A DNA stretch of 64,000 nt from Casuarina equisetifolia (taxonomy: Eukaryota > Streptophyta > Magnoliopsida > Fagales > Casuarinaceae): the NCBI GenBank assembly GCA_028551475.1, contig CM052358.1, forward strand, positions 3,474,501 to 3,538,500. The letters run 5' to 3'. Numbering within the stretch: position 1 is the first letter of the stretch; each line of letters starts with the position of its first letter. The position numbers and the translations under genes were made by a program. Positions 23,347 through 35,050 of the stretch are shown piece by piece. The notes below the pieces were generated by a model, which did no database searches, was not told the origin of the DNA, and saw nothing but the letters and a program-made list of their open reading frames with translations.

Positions 23347-23739
23347 GTTTGTAGCTGCTGAAAATAGGATTACATAAGAGTATTAATGCCAATCCCATAG
23401 CTCAAACTAAACTGATAGGGACCAAATCCATCCATTTGATCCAACTATATGCGAATTACTTTGTCAGTTATGGTTTCATTTATCCATCCAAATAGAAATC
23501 CCAAGTAAGGTTATTTTTGCTATTCTTTACTTATTGTGCTTTTTATAAGTTGATTTTTAAAGAAAAATTAAATTTACTAAAATAATATTAGAGATCAGGT
23601 TATAAATAACACGTCATTTGCTCGTAAACTAAATTTTTTTAAAAGTATTTTCTTACACTTCAAATTATAGAAGAAGTACAATTTTTTAGGTGCAAATCCT
23701 ACGTTGTCAACATATACATATTTTGTGTTTTTTTAAGGT

Positions 23740-24120
23740 TTGATTCTCTAAAGTGAGGGTGAAATGTAATCAGTTTAACCACGTAGTGGTCTGAAACATC
23801 TTTGGTCCATAATGCTGGTATCAATCACTCGGTAGGTAAAACCAGAAAGAGGTCATTTGGGTGCTTGTCCAGCTGAACTTGTTTCTGTTTCTCGTCCCTG
23901 TTCCCAAATGTTTCTCCCCTGAAAAAGCTGGGATTGATGCTCTTTTCCTTGTTCTTTGGAAAATCAGTTTCCGGGTTTTCTTGGTTTTGATTACGTTGTT
24001 TTACCTGTGCTCTTATTGCCCATGAAGAAAAGCTTCTGGGGCTAGTTCTTTCCAGCAAAACAACATATAGAGCTCTTTCTGATCATTCTTCTGCTTTTCC
24101 ACGCACTCGGTAAGGCTTTG
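23740..24120 (+). promoter_or_regulatory. Upstream module and 5' leader exon of U-box gene A
   Basis: The block at 23740-23850 (cagtttaacc, ggtctgaaacat, cactcggtaggt) is shared with copy I and with 31445-31560. The following leader (about 23860-24109) matches that of copy I and ends cacgcactcg before gtaagg, a good donor. The intron runs to the acceptor catgcag at about 24630, giving a spliced leader just upstream of the ATG at 24653. Confidence 0.55.
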
Positions 24121-24652
24121 TTCTTATTGTTATTGCAGGCAGAACTCAGATTATAACTTGATCAAGCGTTCCCTCCTAGGGACAGTAAAGTAACCTGTGG
24201 GAACCAAATTAATTGCATGTTCATGAACGAAACTTGCGGGTGAAACTTGTACGTGATAACTGAGTGAAATTTCCCATAAAATATTTCAACAGTAAGAAAA
24301 CTTTAGATGGTGAAGTTACTGCTATTTTGCTAGTTTTCTGACATCATCTTGCCGTTCAGTTGACTGTAGTTATTGTTTCCAAAGAAACAGAGAAGCTATT
24401 CTAGTGCACTTTTGTTCAAAGTGTTCATTAATGAGCAATTCAAACAGATGATGCCTATTAGCGTAATAGAGAGATCATATGTTTCAAGAAGGAAGCTCTG
24501 TTGTTTTCAAATCGGATGTTATTCCGTTAAATTGTCGCTTGACATCGGGAATTAGCTTCTATACCATGGATGTAAATTTCGTCAGAAACAAGAAAGTAAC
24601 AAACAGTCTTTATTTTTATTGAACATGCAGATCTAAAATTATCCTCGTTTTG

Positions 24653-27600
24653 ATGGCGTCTGATGTTGTTGAAGAAGTGGAAAAACGGCCAGATTCTTGT
24701 TCTTGTAAGGTATTGACATCGTGATGTTCTGAAGTGTCTTCAGCTAGAATTTTGCAGTCATGTCAAATTGTGTCATTGACTTCACCCTTGATTACAAGAG
24801 ATTTACTTATTTATCATAAACAATCAGGTTAACCACCTTTTGTATTTTACATGTTCTGTTAGTTTATTGAGTTATTTCTACATATTTCTTATCTTAAGCA
24901 TAGTGGTTTCCCTGTAGAGTCTAATGGAATAGAGTTTAAATCCGACTTCATTTTGTGTCTTTGAATGTTTTTTGCTTTTACTCATCTGATATAACAGATC
25001 TTCTCATCCTGTTTTTTATTCATGAATGCAGGTTCCGTTTTCAATGTGCAGGAAGCTTCAGAAATTTGTGCTTCGGATAAAAGGATTATTACCCACAATA
25101 GAAGAGGCTCGACCTGGAGGCTTATCAGGAATAAAAGCATTATCCTCGTTAGGGATCAACATTCAGAAAGCCACCACCTTTATCAAGTCCTGCACAGAGT
25201 CCAGCAGACTTTACCTGGTCTGTAACCTTTCAATATGGATTAAGAAAGCGTATTAGTGAGATAACTCTACAATGTAGCTCATGGAAGCTGTAATCATCAT
25301 AGACACACTAAAATGAAGCTGACAACAACAAAATCTTTTCATTTGATCTTGAGCATATGAATATCTGAGTTTGCTCCACTCTGCTTTAGAAAACACAGCC
25401 TGATAATCCTGCCTTTGCTAATTGCAGTCAATTATTTTTGCGTTACTTGATCATAATTCCTGTTGCTTCCCCAGGGAACTTTATCTACATGAAGACATAT
25501 ATCTAAAACACAAGCTGTTACTTTCAGGTTGTACAAGTAGATGACAGAGTCTCAAAATGTCAGAACTACAAGAAGGTGTTCGAGGAAAGTTTAGGCAAAC
25601 TTCAAATGATGGTTCAGCCTAAGTTGGCACAAGAGGTTCGTGAAATTCCATTGCCTTTCTGGCTTTCTTTCTTCTATTTTTTCTCTTTTCAGACCCCAAA
25701 ACATGAAAGAAAACAACTTGAGGCAGTGGACGGATATATTTCAGTAAAGTAATTCCTGGATAATGTTATCCAAAGCAGTTCCTCAGTTATATTTTGTTGC
25801 CAAATACTAAATACAGATCTCTCTGAGTTGTAGAACATCCTAGTAATATCTTTGTACATTCGCTGTATCTTATCAACCCGTCTCAGTCCCACCCTGTACT
25901 TGTTGCATTGTATAAAATCCTGAATCTCAGTTACTTGGCGCCGCTAATGATTATTAATGTCATTTACAGATCTCTCTCGTGTTGGATGATCTTAGGAATA
26001 CATCGTTCGCCTTGGACTCGTCTGAGGAAGCAGCTGCTAAGGCTATGGAAAAAGTGATTTGCAACCGAACTTCAGCATCAGAACCAGTTATAACCTCTGA
26101 AGTTCTCAAAGCTCTTCAGTTGTCCGCTTCAGCCTTTCATGTCACATCCCCGAAGGCTATCTGGGCAGAGAAAGAAGCTGTAGAGAAAAAGATCAAGGAA
26201 GTTGGTAAAAATGATGCAAAAAAGAGGCAGGTCTTAAAATTTCTCCATGCTATGTTGGACACGTACGGAAACTCGATATCGCAAGAGCAGTCACATGATG
26301 ACCGTGCTCAGAACAAAGGAGAATTTGCTATTGAGAACAGAAACTGTTCTACATATTTGCAATCAGTTCATGAGGCTCAAGTCGACGTCCAAAGTAGAGC
26401 CACAGTCCCTGCGGAATTTATGTGTCCCATATCATCAAGATTAATGTATGATCCTGTTATCATAGCATCTGGCCAAACATTTGAGAGGATGAACATACAG
26501 ATGTGGTTTGACAAGGGTAATGATACATGTCCACAGACTAAAATGAAACTGCCGCACCTATCATTGACTCCAAACACGGCCATGAAGGATTTAATATCGA
26601 AGTGGGAAAGGAGGAACGGAGTCATCATTCGTGATGCAACTATGCTATCTGCAGAAGTTGTTCCTTTTTGGGAAAGTTCTTCTACTTCCACTTCTGGCCT
26701 TAGCAGCTCTACGAATGATGTAAGTCATCGTATGGAACTTGGCAATACGTCCCTTGGATCTTTGGACAGTGGTTTCACTTCTGATTCATCACAGACTAAG
26801 ATGGCAGATTGCCTAAACTTGACAACTTGTTTGGAATTTTTACCGAAACTCCATGAACTTCAATGGGAATATGAATGCAAGGTTGTTGAAGAAATTAAAG
26901 GGCATCTAGATCAAAATGATGAATCTTCTCGTCACATGCCACCTGCCAACTGTGTCGAATCAGTTGTTAGATTTCTGAAGGATGCACATGACCATCATGA
27001 TGTGAAAGCTCAAAAAGTTGGATCTCGGTTGTTGTTGGCCTTATTGAAGAAAAAAAGGTAATTTACTCTCTGTTGATGGGTACAAGTTACAGTGGCGATT
27101 TCTTTTACGTTTAGGTGACTCTCATTGGAGAATTTCAAGCAAAATGCTCTATTTTGCTGCATCTCTGTCTAGGATTTCTACTTAGAGTAACATCTCATTT
27201 GTGCATGGCTCATTCGTAATACCATCACTACTCTGTTGCTTTATGCAGAAGTGGGATCATGCACTTACATGAAGAAGCGTATTGTCTCTTTGCCACTTTT
27301 CTTGATTCAGACTTGATGGAAGAAGCCCTAGACATAGTGGAAATGTTGTCCGGCCACCAGCATTGTAGGCCTAACATTTTGGCATCTGGTGCTTTCACTT
27401 CAATCATAAAGATTCTCGACTCCAATAACAAAAGTTCCCAGGAACGGGCCATCAAAATCCTGTGCAATTTGTCCTTAACAAGTGAAGCTTGCATCCATTT
27501 CGTATACTTGGGATGCATCCCAAAGTTGGTTTCCTTTCTGGTTGATTGCAGTCTTTCTGGAAGCTGCCTGCATTTATTGAAGAATATATGCGTTACCGAA

Positions 27601-27918
27601 GAGGGCAGAATTTCTGTGGCTGAAACTAATGGATGCATCACTTCCGTTGCTGCACTACTTGCAAGTGGCAGTCACGAGGATCAAGAAAATGCACTCGCTT
27701 TTCTCCTTCCACTCTGCTCTCAACATGTTCAATATTGTCAGTTGCTGGTGGATGAGGGCGTCATTGCTGCTCTTGATGGTGTATCTGTCAATGGCAATGA
27801 CAAGGCCAAGGCGAGTGCTTTGGAACTTCGGCGACTATTGAAAGATAGCGATGCCTCCAGAAACTCCAAACACTTGTTTAAATGGCCATTACCTAAAGTT
27901 TTCAATTTGTCCAATTAA
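24653..27918 (+). CDS. U-box E3 ubiquitin ligase with ARM repeats, PUB5/PUB45-like, gene A
   Basis: Five coding exons give an intact 702-residue protein: 24653-24709, 25032-25217, 25528-25635, 25970-27057 and 27249-27918, all GT-AG and in phase. The order is an N-terminal helical UND-type region (about 20-230), a U-box at about 265-335 (VPAEFMCPISSRLMYDPVII, ASGQTFER, GNDTCPQTK, LTPNTAMKDLISKW), a Ser-rich linker, then ARM-type helices to about 690. The U-box scaffold binds an E2 enzyme and ARM repeats usually bind the substrate. The start is chosen because MASDVVEEVE aligns with MGSDVAEVVE of the paralogue at 35051 and follows a shared leader acceptor. It ends about 57 residues earlier than the paralogue, lacking its Lys-rich tail. 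Family membership is firm; the substrate is unknown. Confidence 0.9.
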
Positions 27919-28755
27919 GTTTAGATATTTCTCTAGTTGCAAGTTTTTCTCTTTGTTGCTCAATTAATATATTGTTTGTCACATTAGTACAATGAAGCGA
28001 TATCCCCTAACTTTCTTTTCAAAAGTTATGCATCAATTATAAAATATGAATGGACCGTAAATAATAAAGAGAAATGACATACCTTTTGCATCACATGTAC
28101 AAGAGGGGTCAAGTGATTTTTTTTTTAATAAAAAAGTAAGTTGTATTAATAAAAATTAAAGTATAGATAGACATCCCCTGATACTATATAAAAGTTAAAA
28201 AAATTACTAAAAGTAGGACTCAAACCTCTAACTAGCCATGATGAACTAATTATTAAAAGTCAAATAGATTTTTCTCAAAAAGAAAAGCTAAAATCTCCTG
28301 TCTAATTTGTCATATTCTAACTAATTAACTTTTACACATGAGCAAAAGCAAATAGAAAAGAAAAGTGAAAACTTTATTTTGTTATACCAAAGTCCTTACA
28401 TATTGATCGACAATGACAAATTCGTACATGTCCATTGAAATCATAGCATGGATGCAAACATATGTTGTCTTGTTCCCCATTTTGTGGGTTAACTTACAGT
28501 CACTCGTACATATTCCATGTAATTTTCATCTAGGCCCCTGAGCTGTCTCATGTGAAATCATGAGACATTTGTTGTCACTTCCCCACAGTCGATTTTGAAT
28601 AATCGACTCGTCATTGACTTGATTCTTCTACGTCAACCGCGTCTCTTTTTTTTTTCTCAATTTCTATGAAAAAAGAAAAGAGGAAAAAGTATTATAAATA
28701 AGATCATCCTTGCTGATGTTCTGTTCATGATTCGACTCCTAAAAGTATTAAATAG
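27919..28755. other. Intergenic, AT-rich; 3' end of gene A
   Basis: It contains the presumed 3' untranslated region of gene A and AT-rich spacer. No further feature is supported. Confidence 0.45.
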
Positions 28756-28759
28756 GAAT

Positions 28760-29330
28760 CCAAGTCTTCCGCTTAAAGCCGCCGCATACGAAAAAGGAGT
28801 TGTATGAAGAGTCAAGCTTGAGCAGCCAATATTTAAGAGTCCACCAAAGAGTTAGCAGTGGCTCTGTCGGTCGTTCAACATCATCTCTTTTTCATATTTC
28901 ACATTTTTTTTTCATTTTTCAATAATTGTCAGCTTAGGGCTAATTTACACTTTGAATATCCTTTTTTCCTTTCCATTCTAGAAAAGTAGAAGTTTCTTGA
29001 AAGGAGGAGAAAAGTGTCATCGGATAATCCTTGCTAACGATGTTTCCATGCATTGACTCCCAAAAGCATGTTTATTGTTCCTGGAAATTCCAGATGCCCC
29101 GTAAAGAGCAGTCAAGGTCACCCACTTAAAGCCACCGCGTCTGCAAAGGAACAGTATAAAGTGTTGAGCTTGCAAAGGAACAGTGTAAAGTGTTTGAGCT
29201 TGCTAAAAGCAACACTTTAAATCAACATCTTACACTAAAAGTAAAAGTTTTAGGGCTGAAGTGGGTTTGGTAGATGCAGGATGCTGCGATCAGCACGCAA
29301 TGCCTTGATTATGATACCATAGTGTAAGGC
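28760..29330 (+). repeat. Upstream module of the U-box array, copy 2
   Basis: This is the partner of 18840-19740, in shorter form. It includes a small internal duplication (gcaaaggaacagt(a/g)taaagtgtt at about 29143 and 29172). It stands before partial copy III just as the first module stands before partial copy I. Confidence 0.7.
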
Positions 29331-29869
29331 CCACTACTAGATGGGATCATTTAAAAGGGAAAAAAGATTATATAATCAATTGAAAATTCGGGCACTCGTA
29401 AAGATTTCATAAAGAAATATTTAGAAACTTTGAACAATTTTCATAAGATTTGTTGATTAGAGGGTATTAGTTTTATGGTCTTTGTGTGGTCAAGGTGAGA
29501 GAATTAGATAACTTGTTAAAACCAGACAATTCTTATACATAATTTGTTGAGTTTGAAAGCTCTTTTTTTTGTCCTCCTTCTCGGCTTTTCTGGATTTTCT
29601 TAAAAAAGAAAAACTATGTATGAATATTTATGTTATAGGGCTTTAGTCTAGGCATCTCTCTCCATAATATTTCAAAAAAAAATAAATTGAAAGTTTCCAT
29701 TTCATGGTTTGAAAAGTTGATAAAGTAAAATATGAAAGTATGTTTATTTATATAACAATAAACCCAGGACTTCTTTTTTTTTTTTTTTTGACACACATTA
29801 AGTTCAAGATAATATTTACTACCAACAAAACTAACACTTATGGACATCAATTCAATACTTGAAAAAGAC

Positions 29870-31352
29870 CCACCTCTAGTTTCTTGGTTTTGATATTGTA
29901 ATGTAGTTTTTCCGTAATCTTATCCATGAATGTATCTGCTTTTAAGGAGTTTGGTTTTTTTAGTAAGGGAGAAGAATATATGCTCTTTGTACTTTTTTCC
30001 TTTCCAGCTTTCCTTGCCTCTGCATGGGAGGGCCGTCTGTAATGTGTTCTGATACGTTGAAGTATGCTCGGAATATTTGGATGAACTGCATGGCTTAATA
30101 AAAAGCTTTCTGATCATTGTTCTCGTTTCCACTGCACCTGATAAGGCTTGATTTTTCTTAGATCTTGATCTGGTGTTCCCACCTAAGGACAGTGGTGTAA
30201 CCTGTAGGAAATGATAAGAACTCACACAGAATGAAGAGAACTGAGCCGAGGCTAATAATTGAGGGGTAGTAAAGCTTCTTACCTTCATATTCTTGATTTG
30301 AATTCCTTTATATTCTTTATTTATAAAAGTACGTACAAAAACTAAATGATAAGACCCTAAAAAAGTGTTGTCATTTTCAAGGGTTGTCATATTTGGATTG
30401 TAAATTGATGTTTTGTATTTACATTTATTATATTTAGGGTATACTACTTTAATGAGTTATAGTAGATATTATGTTTTAAGAAGTCTATTATTTAACTTAA
30501 AAATAGACTTCATAGTTAATAAAATTTATTTTCATATAAACAAGAATCTTAACATATTTTTTTAATAAAATTAAATTAATTGTCTATAACATACCTCTCA
30601 TCATCATATTAAATCAACACATTATCCTAATGTCACAATATGTAAGCTTAGTCATAAGAGTTTATAGGGGGTTCAAAACATAATTCTAAACTTTAATATT
30701 AAATTAAGAGATTCATTATTCAACTTCAAAATTAATTATAAAATTTTAATATATAATTCAAAATTGACTAGCCATGTGGTGACATTATTAATAGACCTTT
30801 CCTTCGGTAACACGGGACCCCCCTTGCTACTGGACATGCGCGTTTAAGATTCTTCTTCTTTGAATGGACCTCGAGATTGCAAAAGAATAAAAGCCGCCAG
30901 ACTCTTGTTCCTACGAGCTATTGTCATGAAGTTGTCGTATTCCTGTTCCATTTATGACAGATTTTCATCATTAATGTTTGATATTGCCTTCACACTCTTA
31001 CCTATGATTGGCAGACATACTGTTCATAAACAATACATTTCATCATTTTTTTTTTATTTATTATTGTAAGAAGATTATTTGTTGTTTTTTTTTTTTTTAA
31101 TAGTGTTATTAAGATCCGAGTTCCTATTGTAATATTGTGATAGCAAATCTAATTTTATAATTCTGTTATTTATTCATGATTGCACGTGCCTTTCTTAATG
31201 TGCAGGAAGCTTCACAATATGTGCCCAGAGTAGAAGAAGGCTACCCCTCCGGCTTATCCAGAATAAAGGCTCTGTCCTAAAATGAATGTCGTAATAAAGA
31301 AAGCCACCAACTTTGTTCGAGTCCTGGACAGGGTCTAGCAAACGTTATCTAG
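29870..31352 (+). pseudogene. U-box gene array, partial copy III (leader, exon 1, exon 2 only)
   Basis: The leader at about 29870-30145 matches the other copies, but the donor is altered (cacctg then ataagg). Exon 1 at about 30864-30914 reads ATGGACCTCGAGATTGC, sharing the GACCTCGAG variant with partial copy I and not with the intact genes; it has an in-frame stop (MDLEIAKE then stop) and its donor is lost (gag then cta). Exon 2 at about 31186-31352 has lost its acceptor (gcacgtgcc), has an internal deletion and several stops. Exons 3 to 5 are missing. It is more decayed than copy I. Confidence 0.75.
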
Positions 31353-31444
31353 TTTGAAGCCACTGAAAATAAGTTGTTCTTGAAAGCGAGATCACTCTAG
31401 TCTAGATCAATTAATGCGAATTTATAAATATGTTGAGGTTTTTG

Positions 31445-31560
31445 AAAGTTTCATTCTTTAAAGTGATTGGGAAATGTAGTCAGTTCAACCGCATAGGGAT
31501 CTGAAATATCTTTGGGACATAATGCAAGTGTCAATCGTTGGCAGGTGAAGCTAAGTATCA
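31445..31560 (+). repeat. Third copy of the ~110-bp upstream module
   Basis: It contains the ordered motifs aaagtgattgg(g/a)aa, gtagtcagttcaaccgcat, gatctgaaatatctttggg and cataatgc, matching 20627-20740 and 23740-23850. It marks the start of the unit leading to U-box gene B. Confidence 0.7.
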
Positions 31561-31699
31561 ATAATTGTAAATGCAGTCGTGAAATTCGATCATGTTTGGT
31601 ACCTAATTAATTGAATGTAGTCGTTTGTTTGACTCTTTAATTTAAGTTCACGATATGTCTTACTCCAAATTTATTGTCGTTTGGGAAAATATTCGGTGC

Positions 31700-32235
31700 A
31701 TAAGAACATGTATCCTGTATTCACGAAGACTTCTTGCAAGTCATTCAATCCACACACTTCCCTGTCAAGCCGTGCTCCAGATTTTCTCCGTCGATGTCGA
31801 AAGACCTGAAAAAGAGCTGTACCACACAGAATCGTATTGAATGCAGATACCATCTCTTTACCGAGTCAGTACAATTGACCGATACGTCTTCGGGAAGGCC
31901 GGCTTTCTCTTTTGTTGCCATTCACAAGCAATCGGGAATGACCCGGGCAAACGCGGTTTCGGCACTCGGCCGTCGCAGTCAACCCAGATCACTCACTCGC
32001 GCAAGCTTGCAATCGCCATTGGAGCTGAAGGAAGAGTGACGGAGTGACGGAGTGACGGAGTTGCTCAGCCCCACTGGGCTCCTTTTCTTTCAACGTCAAA
32101 GCCGCAAGAAAGGACGTCGCATAGGCTACTTCTTGTTATCTTCCACGGAAGGATCTTTTCGATAATTGTTCCGGTCAACGGCCGGCCTGAGCCGCTAGAC
32201 TTTTCTTTGCTCTGTGACCTTCCTTTCACGCTTGC
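31700..32235. other. GC-richer island, possibly mitochondrial DNA inserted in the nucleus
   Basis: Composition and style change abruptly from the flanks. Strings such as gacccgggcaaacgcggttt, gaaggccggctttctctttt and ggccggcctgagccgctaga resemble plant mitochondrial intergenic DNA. A gagtgacg unit is repeated about three times at 32033-32060. The open frames on both strands show no known domain. I have no match to prove the origin; nuclear GC-rich sequence remains possible. Confidence 0.35.
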
Positions 32236-32361
32236 TGTCTTGTATTTTGGGTGATAATGCAGCCAAAAGACAAGAAGAAGCAACACTAAAAACGAGTGTT
32301 AAAACCTGGTGAAAGATGTGTCCCGAAAACGATTGATGATTCAATCGGCACCAGATCTTGC

Positions 32362-32752
32362 AATTGAATGCTTGGTCAAGAAATATCTGCTCTTGCCGGC
32401 CTACCAATTGGGGAAATAATCCCATATGTTTCCTTTGCTTGTTTCATCTCATAATTTTGATATACAAGTTCCTTTTATCGACTTTTAGTCAAAGAACTCC
32501 CTTAATTTTTTATCTTAGGAGACAAAACCTTCATGTTTAATGTAGAATAAGTTCCTCGACAAGGAATGGTGAGTCCCATCTTACTTTGCAATTAAATATT
32601 CGGTCAAGAAATGCCCGCAGGCAGGCCCGCCAACCCCCGTTTGGTTAGCAGGAAAAGAGCAGGAAATGTCACCCGTGTTTCCTTTGTCGTCTCATCTCAT
32701 AACTTCGATATCTAGATTTTTTTATCAATTTTTTCAGTCAAAAGTCTCCCTT
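32362..32752. repeat. Diverged tandem duplication of about 230-bp spacing
   Basis: The ordered blocks aatt(g/a)aat(g)..(t/c)ggtcaagaaat, tgtttcctttg, tcatctcataa(t/c)ttt/cgata and agtcaaa occur at 32362-32510 and again at 32590-32752, the second with insertions. No coding potential is visible. Confidence 0.65.
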
Positions 32753-33399
32753 TTTTTTGTGTCGGTTAGCTCTGCTGTTTGTATCTTACTTTTCAAAGTA
32801 TATTTTCTTATTTTGGATGGACAAGTCTAAACCATCATCCCGAACTCTCTCAAAAATATTTTGCTTCCCAGTTGAGGCCATTAAACAAAGTTTATGGAAG
32901 TTCTGATCATTCAAAAAAAGTATTTATTTTATTATCTCTAACATGTGAAAATTAAGAATTGTGCGGACAGGCATGAGATCAAGGAAATCATTATGTTGTT
33001 TGACGCGCCAAGAGTGGTAACGCGGGATTAGGAACCCAAAACTCCGATGGTTATTTAGTGGGAGCAGGAAAAGCGGAAGGATTCAGTGGACGAACTTGAT
33101 AAGGAAGAATGGGGATGGCTTTGACTTCACAGAATCGTGGACGGCGCGTCTGACGTTGTGAAATTTCCTCGCCCATAGCAGCGCCAAGCCGGCGGAGCGT
33201 TCAAAGAGAGCAGGCGGTACCGTAGGAGTTGTCAGCAGTTCTATAGTAAGCGTCACAGGCACCTGCCGCCACAGTGATCGCAATCCGCTAGCGTCATATG
33301 CTTGGCTGCCACTGGGGCCTACCTTCCAACATGCTTTTCCCAAGATGGACGGCGTGAAAACTCTGGCTTGGATCATAGGGCTGTGACAGGGCTTCGGTT

Positions 33400-34172
33400 A
33401 ACTCTGGCTTTGGCTGGTTGTCGTCTCTTCCATTTTCTTTCAAACCCTGTATGCATCGTCTGCTTTCTTACTTCGTCCCTTTCTCTCGTTTCAAGTCTTC
33501 TTTATTGATAGCCTTTCCAAGTACTTGCTCTCTGTCTTTCTTCCGTTGCGCCGAAAACTTTGTTGTCAGTGGTTTTTCTTTCCCGTTTCGTGTTGTCGGG
33601 GAATTCTCTGGTTGGAAGCTAGATAAAGTGCTTGGCTTGCTGGTCTTTTCCTGGTGCCTTTAGAAAGTCGGTTCATGAGGGGTATCTGTTGACTTTCGTT
33701 TTGATCGGGCGATATAGTATCGCGTCTTCTCTGTGATCTTGCGTCTGAGGGAGCAACGGCAGTTAAGGATTTTCGTTTTTCTTAAGCGGAAAGACTATGT
33801 CGTCTTTGCCTGAGTTTTTCTTGCTTTTCTATGGGAGAGCCGCATGGAAGGTGCTCTGAAAAGTTGGGGTCTGCTTGGGTTATGGATGAATATGGAGGAA
33901 TTTTATGTGTTAGGAGCTGGGTTGTGGCAATTTTCCGTAGTTAAGAGTCTTTTGTTGTTTGCAAGATACTGGGAGTATTTGACTTCTCTACAAGGGTTAT
34001 GTTCGTGGGGAATTCTGTGGTCTAAGAATTGGGTTGTTCTTGTTTTGATTGTGTAAGGTCTTCGGTTCTTTAACTGCTACATATTTGGTTGAAGAAATTC
34101 TGAGTCTTAACTGCTTCCGAGGAAGCAAGAGATATAGCTTTCCGATCATCGTTCTGCTTTTCACGGCACCGA
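33400..34172 (+). promoter_or_regulatory. 5' leader region of U-box gene B
   Basis: Sequence related to the other leaders (gatcatcgttctgcttttcac) ends gcaccgag then taaggctttg at about 34160-34180. The next acceptor is cgtgcag at about 35029, immediately before the ATG-bearing exon. The stretch 33060-33400 just upstream is relatively GC-rich and may be core promoter. The precise transcription start cannot be read. Confidence 0.45.
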
Positions 34173-35050
34173 GTAAGGCTTTGTTCTTGTTGTTCTTATC
34201 TAAGCTTAATCTCAACTAGCAAATTAGCGGGTTTCTTTATTTGTTTTCTTTCCTAACTATCTTAAAACAATTTTTTCTTTTTCTCCCTTGAGATAGCGAA
34301 ATTTCTACCCTTGGAGATTGCAACCGAAGTCCATCCTTATCATGTTTCATGGTCCCCAGTATTCATCCCTCAAGCCAATTGATCTAGCGGTTCTATCCCA
34401 GGGACAAAAGAGCGACCTATGATCCATGAACTTTTGAAATCGATACTCACTATGGTTGGATTGTAAAACCTTAAAGAAACTGTAGGTTTAAAAATAAAAT
34501 TGAGTGTAGGAGGATTGCGAGCATAGACATTTTGCAAATATTTATCGCAAATTCCGCCATATAAATGTTTGATGAAACTTCTATATGATTATAGAAGGGA
34601 AATTCCGGTCGCAGATTCAACTTGGTCGACCAAGAGATGGTTTGAGTTTAGTCAGCGTCGACTCTAGTAAAAATTAAGTAGTTACTGCTTGTCTGTGGGT
34701 TCTGTTAAATCATTTTGCCATCTGTTTGCCTGTAGTCTCTCTCTCTCTCTGTGGGAAAAAAAGACAAGATCTTTATGTTAATTTGTGGAAAAATCTAGGC
34801 GAGCATGTATATACCGTGCTGCTTGTGGAAATGCTATATATTGCATTTGCTAAGCTGAGGTTTTGGTTTCAAGTGTGACGCTTTGTTGCTAGCTCTGGAT
34901 TCTCGTTTTGCATGTGCAATGGCTATGTACAGAGTATCTTGATTTCATGCATTATGATAGAGACTGTGGATAGACTTCTTTTGTTAAGAACGCAAATAAG
35001 TAATACTTTTCATTGTTGAACGTGCAGATCTAAAGCAAATCCCCTTTTGA

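Noticed and set aside
33083..33376. Minus-strand 97-codon frame upstream of U-box gene B
   Set aside because: It has no recognisable domain and overlaps the probable core promoter; open frame length alone is not enough.
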